A DNA stretch of 64,000 nt, from positions 30,416 to 94,415 of the forward strand of contig NZ_JROM01000048.1 in assembly GCF_000786655.1 (NCBI RefSeq), in the 5' to 3' direction. Source of the DNA: Kocuria marina. GTDB lineage: Bacteria; Actinomycetota; Actinomycetes; Actinomycetales; Micrococcaceae. Of the stretch, positions 27,952 through 41,022 are shown in pieces (the first letter of the stretch is position 1; each line of letters begins with the position of its first letter). The notes below the pieces were generated by a model that saw only the letters and a program-made list of their open reading frames with translations, was not told where the DNA came from and ran no database searches. The position numbers and the translations under genes were made by a program.

Positions 27952-28650
27952 TCACGCTCGCTCCACCCACCACGCCCGGGTGGTGTCGGTGGGACCGTCC
28001 AGCTCGGTCAACCCGGCGTCCGTGACCGTGACCGGCCTGCGCACCGCGGCCCATTCCTCCCGTGCGGGGAACTCCACGCGCACCCGGTAGTCGTCCACGC
28101 GCCAGCGTTCCCGCACCGCGTCGGGCATGGCCTCCCATGCGAGCTGCGCGGCGTGCCCGCACTGTGCCGCGAGTTTGCCGCTCGAGATCTCGAGCCCCGG
28201 GGCCACCTCCACGGTCACCACGGGATACTGAGTGGCGGACGCCCCGGCAGCGGGGAATTGCGTCCCGGACACCTGCAGCTTGTGCAGTTGCTTGGGCAGG
28301 GGCTGCACGGGTGCGGGCACGAACGCCCTCACGGCCGCGGTGCGGTGCTCGTCCGCCGCGGCACTCGGTGCTTCCTGCGACACCGTGACGCCGGGCAGCG
28401 CCTGCACATCATCCCAGCGCTTGCCGTCCGCGCGCCGCACGAGCTTGCGGATCTGCACGTCCCGCCACGTCTGCACGGCCTCGTGCCACGGCCCACCAGG
28501 GGCGCTGCGTTCGTCGGCCAGCAGCATCACGACGGCGCGCGCCGCCGCCTCCGCGACGTCTACCTCCCGCGCGGGTCGCGCCCGATCCCGGTACACCACC
28601 AGTTGCATGGCCCAGGGGACGTCACGGTTCTCGCTCGGCTCGGCATTCAT
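27952..28650 (-). CDS. Peptidyl-tRNA hydrolase, Pth2-type
   Basis: A 232-residue protein whose C-terminal half carries the Pth2 signature EISSGKLAAQCGHAAQLAWE, where the Lys, the Gln-Cys-Gly-His and the following helix form the active surface. Two related segments seem present: WAMQLVVYRDRARPAREVD...AVVMLLADE in the N-half and the signature segment in the C-half, as in the actinobacterial Pth2-domain family. It would cleave peptidyl- or aminoacyl-tRNA esters. The start at ATG 28650 (MNAEPSENRDVPWAMQL) was chosen because upstream in-frame sequence is low complexity and overlaps the terminator of the E2 gene. Confidence 0.82.
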   Translation of the reverse strand: MNAEPSENRDVPWAMQLVVYRDRARPAREVDVAEAAARAVVMLLADERSAPGGPWHEAVQTWRDVQIRKLVRRADGKRWDDVQALPGVTVSQEAPSAAADEHRTAAVRAFVPAPVQPLPKQLHKLQVSGTQFPAAGASATQYPVVTVEVAPGLEISSGKLAAQCGHAAQLAWEAMPDAVRERWRVDDYRVRVEFPAREEWAAVRRPVTVTDAGLTELDGPTDTTRAWWVERA

Positions 28651-28798
28651 GGCCCCGAGTCTCGCACGCAGATCCGACGGACTGACCGAATCGGCCGGAC
28701 CCACCGGGCTCGCCGAACAGGGCCGACCCGCCGAAGCATCCAGTCCCGCCGGTTCGGGCGGACCCGCAAGCTTCGTCCAGTCGCCCGGTCCAACGCGG

Positions 28799-28835
28799 CC
28801 CGCCGGTTCCACCGCACGACGGCGGAACCGGCGGG
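28799..28835 (-). terminator. Hairpin after the E1/E2 operon
   Basis: Bases 28799-28810 (cccgccggttcc) pair perfectly with 28824-28835 across a 13-nt loop that can pair further (accg/cggc region). It begins 9 bases after the E2 stop on the minus strand. No U-run is present. Confidence 0.65.
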
Positions 28836-28844
28836 TCAGCGGCA

Positions 28845-30296
28845 TCACACCAGCATCAGCGAAGGATCCTCCATCGCGGCACCCACGTCCGCGAGGAACC
28901 GCGAGATCTCCGCCCCGTCCACCACGCGGTGATCGGCGGACACCGACAGCGTGGCGACCTGGCGCACGACCAGTTCGTCGTCCACGACCCACGGACGCTT
29001 GCGGATCTGACCGAAAGCCACGATGGCCGTCTGCCCGGGGTTGAGGATGGGCGTACCCGAATCCACCCCGAAGACCCCAACGTTGGTGATGGTGATCGAT
29101 CCCCCGCGCATAGCCTCCGGCGGGCAGCGTCCCTCACGGGCGGTGGCGGCCACTTCGCGGATTCTGCGGGCGAGCTCACCCACGGACATCGCGTGGGCGT
29201 CCGGCACCACGGGGACCATGAGACCGCGGTCCGTGGCCGTGGCGATCCCCAGGTGCACCCGGCGGGAGACCGTGATCTGCTCACCCTGCAGCGAGGCATT
29301 GAGCTCCGGGGTCCGGTGCAGGGCCCAGCACACGGCCCGCGAGAGCACGGCCAGGGGGTTGACCTGGGCATACCCTTCCGTGCCGCGGCTGCGCGCCACG
29401 AGCTCCATGGTGCGCGTGACGTCCACGTCCAGGAACTCGGTGACGTGCGGCGCGGTGAACGCGGAGGCCACCATCGCCTGTGCCGTGGCCTTGCGGACGC
29501 CCTTCAGCGGGATGGTCCACGTCTCGTCGTCCTCCGGCGCGGCGAGCGGCGTCGTCGGCCCGGCGAGCGGCGCGGCGAGCGTGTGCCCGGTGCGCGGCGT
29601 CGTCGGCGTGACCTCCGGGAGACCTCCCGCGGCGGCCAGGTGCTGTTCCAGGTCCCTGCGGGTCACCTCGCCGGCCGGGCCCGTACCGGTGACGCGCGCG
29701 AGATCCACCCCGGAGTCCTTGGCCCGCTTGCGCACCGGTGGTTTGGCGCGGGCGCGGGTGTCCGCGGGAGACGGCACCGAGGGGTCGGGACGCTGCGGGG
29801 CACCCGCGTCCTCGAGGAGCCCGGTAGGACCGGACGGTGCGGGCCCCGCCGGCTCGGCCGCCCGCTGCTCCGCAAGGGCACGAGGTCGCCCGAGTCGCCC
29901 GCGACGCTTCGTGTCCTCCCGTGCCCCGTACCCCACAAGGGTGGCTCCGGAACCGTCGGCATCGCCCGTCGCCTCCGCGCCGGGGCGGGAATCGGGTGAA
30001 CCCTCGGAACCGGCCGGGGCCGCGGGTGCACCGGCGGACCCGGCCGCGGCGGCGTCGTCGGACAGGATGTCGATGATGGGCGTCCCCACCTCCACGGTCG
30101 CGCCCTCCGGAGCAAGTAACGCGGCGACCGAGCCCGCGGTGGGACACGGCAATTCCACGACCGACTTGGCGGTCTCGATCTCCACGATGACCTGGTTGAC
30201 CTTCACGGAATCACCCGCGGCGACCTTCCACGTCAGGATGTCCGCTTCCGTGAGGCCCTCGCCGACGTCGGGGAGCTTGAACTGGACTGTACTCAT
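28845..30296 (-). CDS. Dihydrolipoamide acyltransferase E2 of a branched-chain 2-oxoacid / pyruvate dehydrogenase complex
   Basis: The 483-residue protein has the three E2 parts in order: a lipoyl domain (residues ~1-80; lipoylated Lys in VEIETAKSVVELPCP), a linker and peripheral-subunit-binding domain (~175-215; RAKDSGVDLARVTGTGPAGEVTRRDLEQHL), and the catalytic domain (~250-483) ending in SVSADHRVVDGAEISRFLAD with the catalytic His and Asp. The linkers are Ala/Pro/Gly-rich. It transfers the acyl group from E1 to CoA. ATG 30296 is preceded by gaggagat. The gene is intact, while both E1 genes directly upstream are frameshifted. Sequence alone does not separate BCKDH from PDH use. Confidence 0.9.
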   Translation of the reverse strand: MSTVQFKLPDVGEGLTEADILTWKVAAGDSVKVNQVIVEIETAKSVVELPCPTAGSVAALLAPEGATVEVGTPIIDILSDDAAAAGSAGAPAAPAGSEGSPDSRPGAEATGDADGSGATLVGYGAREDTKRRGRLGRPRALAEQRAAEPAGPAPSGPTGLLEDAGAPQRPDPSVPSPADTRARAKPPVRKRAKDSGVDLARVTGTGPAGEVTRRDLEQHLAAAGGLPEVTPTTPRTGHTLAAPLAGPTTPLAAPEDDETWTIPLKGVRKATAQAMVASAFTAPHVTEFLDVDVTRTMELVARSRGTEGYAQVNPLAVLSRAVCWALHRTPELNASLQGEQITVSRRVHLGIATATDRGLMVPVVPDAHAMSVGELARRIREVAATAREGRCPPEAMRGGSITITNVGVFGVDSGTPILNPGQTAIVAFGQIRKRPWVVDDELVVRQVATLSVSADHRVVDGAEISRFLADVGAAMEDPSLMLV

Positions 30297-30306
30297 GATC
30301 TCCTCC

Positions 30307-32496
<2,190 letters not shown>

Positions 32497-32539
32497 GTCG
32501 CTCCTCGAAGTAACGCTTATTCAATTGCCACAGGATCTC

Positions 32540-32555
32540 TGTGATGCAGGTCACT
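32540..32555. promoter_or_regulatory. Crp/GlxR-type operator between the E1 alpha and polymerase genes
   Basis: Bases 32540-32555 read TGTGA-tgcagg-TCACT, one base away from the perfect TGTGA-N6-TCACA Crp/GlxR consensus. On the minus strand it overlaps a TATAGT-like -10 (32552-32557); a second possible -10 (gaataa) lies nearer the E1 alpha start. Its position could give repression or activation. A Crp/GlxR-like protein is encoded at 41274-41951. Confidence 0.6.
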
Positions 32556-32621
32556 ATACCTATCCCGCGCGGCTCCGCCAGGGGGCCCGGGCGTACCCGC
32601 TCCACGGCCCATACTGGGAGC

Positions 32622-34379
32622 ATGCACATCGTGGTGGCCGCCGCAGAGCCCGGGTCCTGGGTGCTGCGGGTGGTCTCCGCGAACGGCAAGCCCGCCGGAG
32701 AGCCGCACACCGTCACGGACGAGGGCCTCGCCGTAGAGGTCGCCCGGCGCGAGGACGCGGCGCGTGCCGCGGGCGTGGCCCCTCCCGTGTGGACGTGGCT
32801 CGAGACCTCCGTCCCCGCAGCGCTGCTGCTCGCGGCGGGCGTGTGGGTCACCCGCTGTCGGGATCTGGGCCTGTGCGCCACGATCCTCGCGACGGCCGCC
32901 ACCGCTCCCGGATCCGGCGCACCCGATCCCACCGGCGAACCCCGCCCGCTCGACTACCGCCCCGTGATCGAACCCGCGGACCCGCGCCACGTGCCCGGCC
33001 CGCGCGCCCCGGCCGAGCCGAGCAGTCAGGAGTCGCTGTTCGCCGTCGTCGAGCAGCGGGGCCCCGGAACGGACCAATTGATCGCGGAGCTCGCGGCGCA
33101 GACCCGGGCATGCGAGACCGCCCGCTATCCCCGGCGGGTCGAACGGCTGCTGGCCCTCGAGTCCCAGGGCGCGCTGGTGGCCGCGGACATGCGCCATCAC
33201 GGCGTCCCGTGGAGTCCCCGCGCCCACGAGGAGATCCTCGAGGAGCTGCTCGGACCGCGCCCGGCCGGGGAGGAGCGCCCCGCCCGCATGCAGGAGCTCG
33301 CACACCGTGTGCGCACCGTGCTCGACGCACCCACCCTCAACCCGGACTCCCCCGTGGAACTGCTCAAGGCCCTGCGCAACGCCGGGGTGGACGTGGACAC
33401 CACGCGTGCGTGGAAGCTGCAGGACTGGGCCCTCGTCAACGGCCGGCCACAGGAGCAGCGGGTAGCGATCGTGGAACCGGTGCTCGAGTACAAGAAACTC
33501 TCCCGGGTCTTCTCCGCGACCGGGTGGCACTGGTTGGACACGTGGGTGCGCGAGGGCCGCTTCCACCCCGAGTACGTCGTGGGCGGCGTCGTGACCGGAC
33601 GCTGGGCCGCGCGCGGGGGCGGCGCGCTGCAGATCCCCCGGTACATCCGCGGCGCCGTGCGCGCGGATCCCGGCCGCGCGCTCGTCGTGGCCGACGCCGC
33701 CCAGCTCGAACCGCGTGTGCTGGCCATCCTCGCGCGCGACGACGCCCTCGCCGAGGCCTCCCGCGACCGTGACCTGTACGAGTCCATCGCGTCTCAGGGC
33801 CGTGCGCGCGGTTCGGAACTGAAGGAGCGGGCGCATGCCAAGCTCGCGCTGCTGGGCGCGATGTACGGCGCAACGTCCGGGGCCGGCGGCCGGTTCATGC
33901 CCCACCTGGCCCGGATGTTCCCGCGCGCGGTCGGCTACGTGGAACATGCCGCACGCGTGGGCGAGCTGGGACACCAGGTCTGCACGTACCTGGGCCGCTG
34001 GTCACCCGTCCCGGGGCCGGAGTGGTTCGAGGTCCAACGCGCCACGGACACCCAGGCCGGCGAGCGCCGGGCCACCCAGGCCGCGCGCGGCCACGGCCGG
34101 TTCTCCCGGAACTTCGTGGTCCAGGGCTCGGCCGCGGAGTGGGCGCTCGCGTGGCTGGGGCACATCCGCCAGGGCCTGCACGACGCCGGTCTGGACGCAC
34201 AGCTCGTGTTCTTCCTGCACGACGAGGTCATGGTCCACTGCGCAGAGCAGGATGCGCCCCGGGTGCGGGACCTCGTGACGCAGGCTGCCGAACAAGCGGT
34301 GTTCACGGTGTTCGGCAGGGTACCCGTGGCGGTCCCAGTGGCCACGACGGTGGTGACCTCCTACGCGGACGCGAAGTGA
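32622..34379 (+). CDS. Actinobacterial bifunctional 3'-5' exonuclease/DNA polymerase (family A-like)
   Basis: A 585-residue protein whose C-terminal two thirds form a family-A polymerase: palm motif A as LVVADAAQLEPRVLAILARD (instead of the usual DYSQIELR), fingers motif B as KLALLGAMYGATSGAGGRF, and motif C as LVFFLHDEVMVHC. The N-terminal ~200 residues correspond to the proofreading-exonuclease position, but the DEDD acidic motifs are not evident, so this half may be degenerate. It lacks the 5'-nuclease of Pol I. The start is ATG 32622 (MHIVVAAAEPGSWVLRVV); the closest ggag is only 1 base away, so translation may be leaderless or weak. It is likely a second, accessory polymerase beside PolA. 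Confidence 0.85.
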   Translation: MHIVVAAAEPGSWVLRVVSANGKPAGEPHTVTDEGLAVEVARREDAARAAGVAPPVWTWLETSVPAALLLAAGVWVTRCRDLGLCATILATAATAPGSGAPDPTGEPRPLDYRPVIEPADPRHVPGPRAPAEPSSQESLFAVVEQRGPGTDQLIAELAAQTRACETARYPRRVERLLALESQGALVAADMRHHGVPWSPRAHEEILEELLGPRPAGEERPARMQELAHRVRTVLDAPTLNPDSPVELLKALRNAGVDVDTTRAWKLQDWALVNGRPQEQRVAIVEPVLEYKKLSRVFSATGWHWLDTWVREGRFHPEYVVGGVVTGRWAARGGGALQIPRYIRGAVRADPGRALVVADAAQLEPRVLAILARDDALAEASRDRDLYESIASQGRARGSELKERAHAKLALLGAMYGATSGAGGRFMPHLARMFPRAVGYVEHAARVGELGHQVCTYLGRWSPVPGPEWFEVQRATDTQAGERRATQAARGHGRFSRNFVVQGSAAEWALAWLGHIRQGLHDAGLDAQLVFFLHDEVMVHCAEQDAPRVRDLVTQAAEQAVFTVFGRVPVAVPVATTVVTSYADAK

Positions 34380-34508
34380 CCGCCGCAGTAGGAGCCGGCG
34401 TTACGCTGAGGCGTCCCGCTCCCCAGTGGTGTCCTGCTGCTGGTGACCTCGCGAGCCGTCCGCACCATGCGCCTTGATGAGGGCTGAGGGCGAACGGCGC
34501 TGAGAGGG

Positions 34509-35291
34509 TTACGCCTTCGGCCCGAACCTCGGCGCGGGGCGCTTGAGCGAGCGGTCCCACTCCACGGACCAGCCGAGCCAGTCGAGGACACGGTCGATAA
34601 TGACCCCGGTGAACCCCCACACCGTGATGGGTTCTGCCACATCTTCGACGCGCACGTCGAACGCCGGGGACTTGTAGGTGTGCTGCCCGCGGGTCACGGT
34701 CGCGTAGTACCTGTGGGCGGGGTTGATCAGATCCAGCACGGGCACCCGGAACACCAGGGAGGACTCGGCGTGGTCCACCACGTCCACGGGGGACGGGCTG
34801 CGCCACCAGCCGATCACGGGTGTGACCAGGTGATTGCTCACGGGCAACGGCACGGGGTGCAGTGCACCGAGGACCTCCACGCCGTCCGGGTCCACCCCGG
34901 TCTCCTCGTGGGCCTCCCGCAGTGCCGCCCGGACATGGGGTGCGCTCACGCGTCCGCCGGGCACGTCCAGGAAGGTGCCGGGTTCGCCGTCGGGCGGATC
35001 GAGACGCCCGCCCGGGAAGGCGACCTGGCCGGGGTGGGCGCGCAGGGTCGCGGCGCGCTGGACGAGCAGCACGTCCAGGTCCCGCCCCGGCCCGTCCGTG
35101 TGCTCGGCGTAGTGCGAGGGCACGGCGTCCAGCGCACCGAAGAGGATGAGTACCGCGGAGTGCCGGTGGTTCTCGTCCAGCTCGCCGATCCGCCAGGGTT
35201 CGCGGTCGTGCATGATCACGGAATCACCGTGCCGGGCGAGCTCCACGAGCTGATCGCGCGGGCCGGTCCCGTGAGGTTCGGAGGGGGTCAT
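34509..35291 (-). CDS. NUDIX hydrolase, CoA pyrophosphatase-like (NudL/NUDT7 type)
   Basis: A 260-residue protein with the CoA-diphosphatase form of the Nudix fold: LRAHPGQVAFPGGRLDPPDG (the UPF0035 pre-motif) followed by the split Nudix box AALREAHEETGVDPDGVEVL. The strand ALHPVPLPVSNHLVTPVIGW is also typical of NudL. Members hydrolyse CoA to 3'-phospho-ADP and phosphopantetheine. ATG 35291 has aaaggacttc upstream. It follows nth on the same strand with an 11-base gap, so the two are cotranscribed. Confidence 0.88.
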   Translation of the reverse strand: MTPSEPHGTGPRDQLVELARHGDSVIMHDREPWRIGELDENHRHSAVLILFGALDAVPSHYAEHTDGPGRDLDVLLVQRAATLRAHPGQVAFPGGRLDPPDGEPGTFLDVPGGRVSAPHVRAALREAHEETGVDPDGVEVLGALHPVPLPVSNHLVTPVIGWWRSPSPVDVVDHAESSLVFRVPVLDLINPAHRYYATVTRGQHTYKSPAFDVRVEDVAEPITVWGFTGVIIDRVLDWLGWSVEWDRSLKRPAPRFGPKA

Positions 35292-35302
35292 GCGAAGTCC
35301 TT

Positions 35303-36178
35303 TCACGCGCCGAGGGTGTGTCCGGCGGCGCGCAGTTCGCGGCGCGTGCGCCCGGCCATGAAGCCCGCGAGCAGCTCCTCGCGGCCCGGGGCGAGTTCGT
35401 AGGCCAACAGTTTCCGGGCGGCCAGCGGATCGGTGGGGCCCGCGCCGTAGGAAGGGCACAGATCCGCGACCGGGCACACTCCACACGCCGGTTTGCGCGC
35501 GTGGCAGATCCGGCGCCCGTGATAGATCAGTTCGTGGGACAGCTCGGTCCACACCACCGGTGGGAACAGCGCGGCCACGTCGGCCTCGACCTTGACCGGG
35601 TCCTCCTGCTCGGTCCAGCCGAGCCGCCGGGCGAGCCTGCCGAAGTGCGTGTCCACGGTGATCCCGGGGACCCCGAACGCATTGCCGAGTACCACGTTCG
35701 CCGTCTTGCGCCCCACGCCGGGCAGGGTCACGAGCTCGGCGAGCGTACCCGGGACGCGGCCGTCGTACTCGTCCACGATCCGCGTGGCCAACCCTTGGAT
35801 GGAACGCGCCTTGGACCGGTAGAACCCGAGCGAGCGCACCCGTTCCTCGACGTCCTCGGCCGGCGCCTCGGCCAGCTCCCTGGGCCCGGGATATGCGGCG
35901 AACAATCCCGGCGTCACGGAGTTCACGCGCACGTCGGTGGTCTGCGCGGAGAGCACCGTGGCCACGAGCAGCTGCCAGGCGTCGTCGAAATCCAATTCCG
36001 CCACGGCGTACGGATAGCTGCGGGCGAGCTCGCGCTGGATCCGCCGGGCGCGCCGCGTCGTCGCCAACCGCGTTTCACCCCCGGCACGACGACGCCGCCC
36101 GGCCGCCTGCTCGGCCTGGCGCGGGGGCACGAAGCGCACGTGGGCAGCGGCGGCCGGGGAGTCCATGTCCTCGATCAT
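35303..36178 (-). CDS. nth: Endonuclease III (DNA glycosylase/AP lyase)
   Basis: A base-excision repair enzyme for oxidised pyrimidines. The helix-hairpin-helix with the catalytic Lys is LVTLPGVGRKTANVVLGNAF, the catalytic Asp is in GITVDTHFGRLARRLG, and the C-terminal 4Fe-4S ligands follow C-x6-C-x2-C-x5-C (CHARKPACGVCPVADLC). VLSAQTTDVRVNSVTPGLFA is the conserved N-terminal helix pair. The protein is longer than E. coli Nth (211) by an N-terminal basic leader of ~60 residues and a C-terminal extension. The start is uncertain: ATG 36178, ATG 36166 or GTG 36235, none with a strong ribosome-binding site; conserved sequence begins about residue 45 from 36178. Confidence 0.93.
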   Translation of the reverse strand: MIEDMDSPAAAAHVRFVPPRQAEQAAGRRRRAGGETRLATTRRARRIQRELARSYPYAVAELDFDDAWQLLVATVLSAQTTDVRVNSVTPGLFAAYPGPRELAEAPAEDVEERVRSLGFYRSKARSIQGLATRIVDEYDGRVPGTLAELVTLPGVGRKTANVVLGNAFGVPGITVDTHFGRLARRLGWTEQEDPVKVEADVAALFPPVVWTELSHELIYHGRRICHARKPACGVCPVADLCPSYGAGPTDPLAARKLLAYELAPGREELLAGFMAGRTRRELRAAGHTLGA

Positions 36179-36346
36179 GGTGGCCGCCGTGGCGGGGGTC
36201 AAACCGCGCGGCCGCCGTGACGGTGCGCGCGACACCGGGCGCCATGGATCGAGCGCGGGCGGGCACCTCGACTAGGCTGGAGAACGAGAATGTGAACTGC
36301 ACCACGTGCCCGCGAGCGGCACGAGACGGCCCAGGTAAGGAGCACC

Positions 36347-38299
<1,953 letters not shown>

Positions 38300-38519
38300 C
38301 CCCGGTTCCGGCGGACGACGCCGCTACGGTGCCTCGCGTGAGGAGGTCACCGTGGCGGCGTCGTCCGTTACGGGGGATTTCTGTGGCGGGGCGTTCGACG
38401 GCGCGCGGGGTTCCGCGGCACCGTGCCGTTCGGTGCCGGGGTGTGCGTCGGCCCGGCTCGACCGCGTGATGTTCGACGGCGTCATGTCCTCCGAGGTGGC
38501 CGTGTTGTTGAATGGAGCC
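38300..38519. other. Intergenic region before aroQ, no gene seen
   Basis: The 220-base spacer carries the aroQ ribosome-binding site (aatggagcc) at its end. No terminator hairpin with a good stem was recognised after acsA, and open frames in it show no family resemblance. Confidence 0.35.
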
Positions 38520-38975
38520 ATGAGTGAGCTGCCGATCCACGTCCTGAACGGGCCCAACCTCAACACCCTGGGCACCCGCAAGCCCGAGATCTACGGGTAC
38601 ACGACCCTTGCGGACGTCGAGCGCAACGTACGCGCCCGTGCGCAGACGTACGGGCTGGACGTGGTGTTCGAGCAGTCCAACTACGAGGGGCAGCTCGTGG
38701 ACTGGATCCAGCGGGCGCGCACCGAGGCGTGCGGGATCGTGATCAATCCCGCGGCGCTGACGCACTACTCCGTGGCCCTGCACGACGCCCTGGAGATGTG
38801 CGAGATGCCGATCGTGGAGGTGCACATCTCCAACGTGCACCGCCGGGAGGCCTTTCGGCACACGTCCTTCGTGTCACCGCAGGCCACGGCCGTGATCGCC
38901 GGTGCCGGCGTCCTGGGGTACGAACTGGGCGTGCAGGTGATCGCCAACGAACTGGGCAAGAACATCGAGAGTTAG
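38520..38975 (+). CDS. aroQ: Type II 3-dehydroquinate dehydratase
   Basis: The 151-residue dodecameric enzyme performs the third step of the shikimate pathway. The start block [20 protein letters not shown] contains the active-site Arg and Asn residues. [40 protein letters not shown] and [20 protein letters not shown] (catalytic His) follow. ATG 38520 has tggagcc upstream. It is followed after 9 bases by the OpuAC-domain gene on the same strand. No other aro gene is adjacent. Confidence 0.96.
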   Translation: MSELPIHVLNGPNLNTLGTRKPEIYGYTTLADVERNVRARAQTYGLDVVFEQSNYEGQLVDWIQRARTEACGIVINPAALTHYSVALHDALEMCEMPIVEVHISNVHRREAFRHTSFVSPQATAVIAGAGVLGYELGVQVIANELGKNIES

Positions 38976-38984
38976 GACGCACCC

Positions 38985-39809
38985 ATGACCGCAGCAGATC
39001 CCCGTTCCGGTGAGCCCCTGGTCTACGGGCGCATCGACGAGTCCTTCCACCAGGTGGCCGCCGCCGTGGTCGAGGAAGTCCTGGTGCGGCTGGGGCACCG
39101 GGTCGCCGTGGTCGAGGGACCGCATCCGCAGATGTACCCGCAGCTCGCCGCCGGGGACATGGACCTGTTCGCCGATGCGTGGTTACCCGGCGGCCACGAG
39201 GTGTACTGGGAGCAGGTCAAGGACACGTGCAGGGAAGCCGCGGTGCTCTACGAGGGCTGCATGTTCTACTGGGCCGTTCCTGCCTACGTCCCGGAGGAGC
39301 TGGTGTCGTCCCTCGAGGACCTGCCCAAGCCCGACGTGGCCGAGCGGATGACCACGCTCACCGTGCAGGGGACCACGCCCGGGGCCGGTCTGACCATGCG
39401 CTCCGAGAAACTCATCGAGGCCTACGGACTGGCTGCGCTGGGGTGGCACCAGGAGATCGGTGACCTGCGGGCCATCATCGACACGGTCGACCGGCGCATG
39501 GCGGACGAGGACTGGTTCGTCACTCCCTTGTGGCAACCGCAGTACCTCAACGATGTGTACGACCCGCGCCCGCTGCGCGATCCCCTCGGCGCGTTCCCGG
39601 ACCCGGACCGTGCGTCCCTGTTGGCGCGCACGGCGAGCTGGGAGCGGCTGCCGGAGGAAAGCCGCCGGGTGGTATCCCGCGTGAACTACCCGATCGAGGC
39701 CGTGAACGAGATGGACCGCGCGGTGAATCTCGAGGGCAGGAGCCCCCTGCAGGCCGCGCGGGAGTGGATGCAGCGCAACCCGGACACCGTGGACGGCTGG
39801 TTCGCCTGA
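38985..39809 (+). CDS. OpuAC/ProX-like substrate-binding domain protein without signal peptide
   Basis: A 274-residue protein resembling the glycine-betaine/proline-type substrate-binding domain: VYGRIDESFHQVAAAVVEEV, PQLAAGDMDLFADAWLPGGH and EIGDLRAIIDTVDRRMADED. The C-terminal VNEMDRAVNLEGRSPLQAAR and EWMQRNPDTVDGWF match the end of OpuAC domains. No signal peptide, lipobox or membrane segment is present: the first residues (MTAADPRSGEPLVYGRI) go straight into the first strand of the fold. No ABC permease or ATPase is adjacent. It may therefore be a cytoplasmic ligand-binding or sensor protein. It is likely cotranscribed with aroQ. Confidence 0.75.
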   Translation: MTAADPRSGEPLVYGRIDESFHQVAAAVVEEVLVRLGHRVAVVEGPHPQMYPQLAAGDMDLFADAWLPGGHEVYWEQVKDTCREAAVLYEGCMFYWAVPAYVPEELVSSLEDLPKPDVAERMTTLTVQGTTPGAGLTMRSEKLIEAYGLAALGWHQEIGDLRAIIDTVDRRMADEDWFVTPLWQPQYLNDVYDPRPLRDPLGAFPDPDRASLLARTASWERLPEESRRVVSRVNYPIEAVNEMDRAVNLEGRSPLQAAREWMQRNPDTVDGWFA

Positions 39810-39837
39810 GCTCAGCCACTACCGACAGGACGTCCGC

Positions 39838-41022
39838 TCAGGACACCACGCACTGACCCGTGGGGACGGACTCCGTGGAGTCCCCCGCCGCGGCGAGGAT
39901 CTCGGTGACACGAGCCACGGGGATCGCGTACCCCACCTGGTCCGTGACGGCCTTGGCGAAGACCACGCCCACGACCTCACCGTCCGCGTTGAGCAGCGGA
40001 CCGCCCGAGTTGCCCTGTTCCACGTTGCCCGCGATCTGGATGATGCTGCGGGTCTGGGTCTGCCCCGTGGTCACGTTCTGCACGGGGGCCACCGCCTGAC
40101 CCTGGATCGTGGCCGGGCGCAGCGTGTAGGGACCACCCAGCGGGTACCCCGCGAAGGACACGGTCTGTCCGCTCGTCACCGAACCCTGCAGGGCCAGGGG
40201 TGCCTCGGGCAGATCGGGGACGCGCAGCACCGCGAGGTCGGACGCGGCGTCGTACTGCACGGTCTGCGCACGGTAGACGCGACCGTCGCGCGTCTGGACC
40301 ACCGGCTGGTCCACGCCCGCGACCACGTGGGCGTTGGTGACCACCGTGCCGGGCTGCGCCACGAAACCCGAGCCCGTCTGGTTCTGGGCGCACTGGGCGG
40401 CCGTGCCGTAGACCTGGACCACGGACTGGCCCGCGTCCGCGACGCTCTGGGTGTCCGGGGTGTCCGTAGGGTCCGGGGCGGCCTGGGACGGGAAGAGCAG
40501 TTCGTCCAGTTGCCGGATGCCCTGGGCACCGCTGATCGCGTTGCGGGTCTGCGTCATGGCCTGGCGCACGGGTTCCGGGGTGATCTTCTCGATACCGCGC
40601 AACACCTGCGAGGAGGCGACCTGTTGGGACAGGGCGGGAAGGCCCAGCTGACCCACGAGCGAACCCACGAGCCCCATGACCAGGGCGGCCACGACCACGT
40701 TGAGCACCCCGCCGCCCAGCCGGTCCAGGATCCCGAGTCCCGTCCTCTCGGTGATCCGTGCGAGCGCATTACCCGCGATCGAACCCAGCCACTGCCCCAG
40801 GGCCAGGGCCACGAGGACGGTGAGCAGCACGGCCGGGATCCGCCACTCGCCCGAGACGTAGGCGGATACCACGGGTCCGGCCCAGAACGCCACCGCGGCG
40901 CCGAGCACGAGTCCCACGAGGGACGCGAACGAGCGGAAGAATCCTCGACTCAGCCCGGCGACGAGATACGCCACCAGCGCCACGATCAGCAGCACGTCCA
41001 GGATGTTCAGGGACAGGGTCAT
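39838..41022 (-). CDS. MarP-family membrane serine protease (CvpA plus trypsin-like)
   Basis: A 394-residue protein. Residues ~1-105 contain four hydrophobic helices of the CvpA type (LDVLLIVALVAYLVAGLSRG, LVLGAAVAFWAGPVVSAYVS, ...). From ~195 comes a periplasmic chymotrypsin-like protease: catalytic His in VVTNAHVVAGV, Asp in AASDLAVLRVPDLP, Ser in VEQGNSGGPLLNADG. The mycobacterial homologue MarP is needed for acid resistance and cleaves the peptidoglycan hydrolase RipA. The spaced Cys residues (AAQCAQ and GQCVVS) could form the MarP disulfide. ATG 41022 has gaggacttcg upstream. The gene is divergent from crp. Confidence 0.9.
   Translation of the reverse strand: MTLSLNILDVLLIVALVAYLVAGLSRGFFRSFASLVGLVLGAAVAFWAGPVVSAYVSGEWRIPAVLLTVLVALALGQWLGSIAGNALARITERTGLGILDRLGGGVLNVVVAALVMGLVGSLVGQLGLPALSQQVASSQVLRGIEKITPEPVRQAMTQTRNAISGAQGIRQLDELLFPSQAAPDPTDTPDTQSVADAGQSVVQVYGTAAQCAQNQTGSGFVAQPGTVVTNAHVVAGVDQPVVQTRDGRVYRAQTVQYDAASDLAVLRVPDLPEAPLALQGSVTSGQTVSFAGYPLGGPYTLRPATIQGQAVAPVQNVTTGQTQTRSIIQIAGNVEQGNSGGPLLNADGEVVGVVFAKAVTDQVGYAIPVARVTEILAAAGDSTESVPTGQCVVS

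Noticed and set aside
36285..36306. Crp operator in the acsA leader
   Set aside because: Only one TGTGA half is good (36291); the partner ccacg is poor and the site would lie downstream of the likely start.
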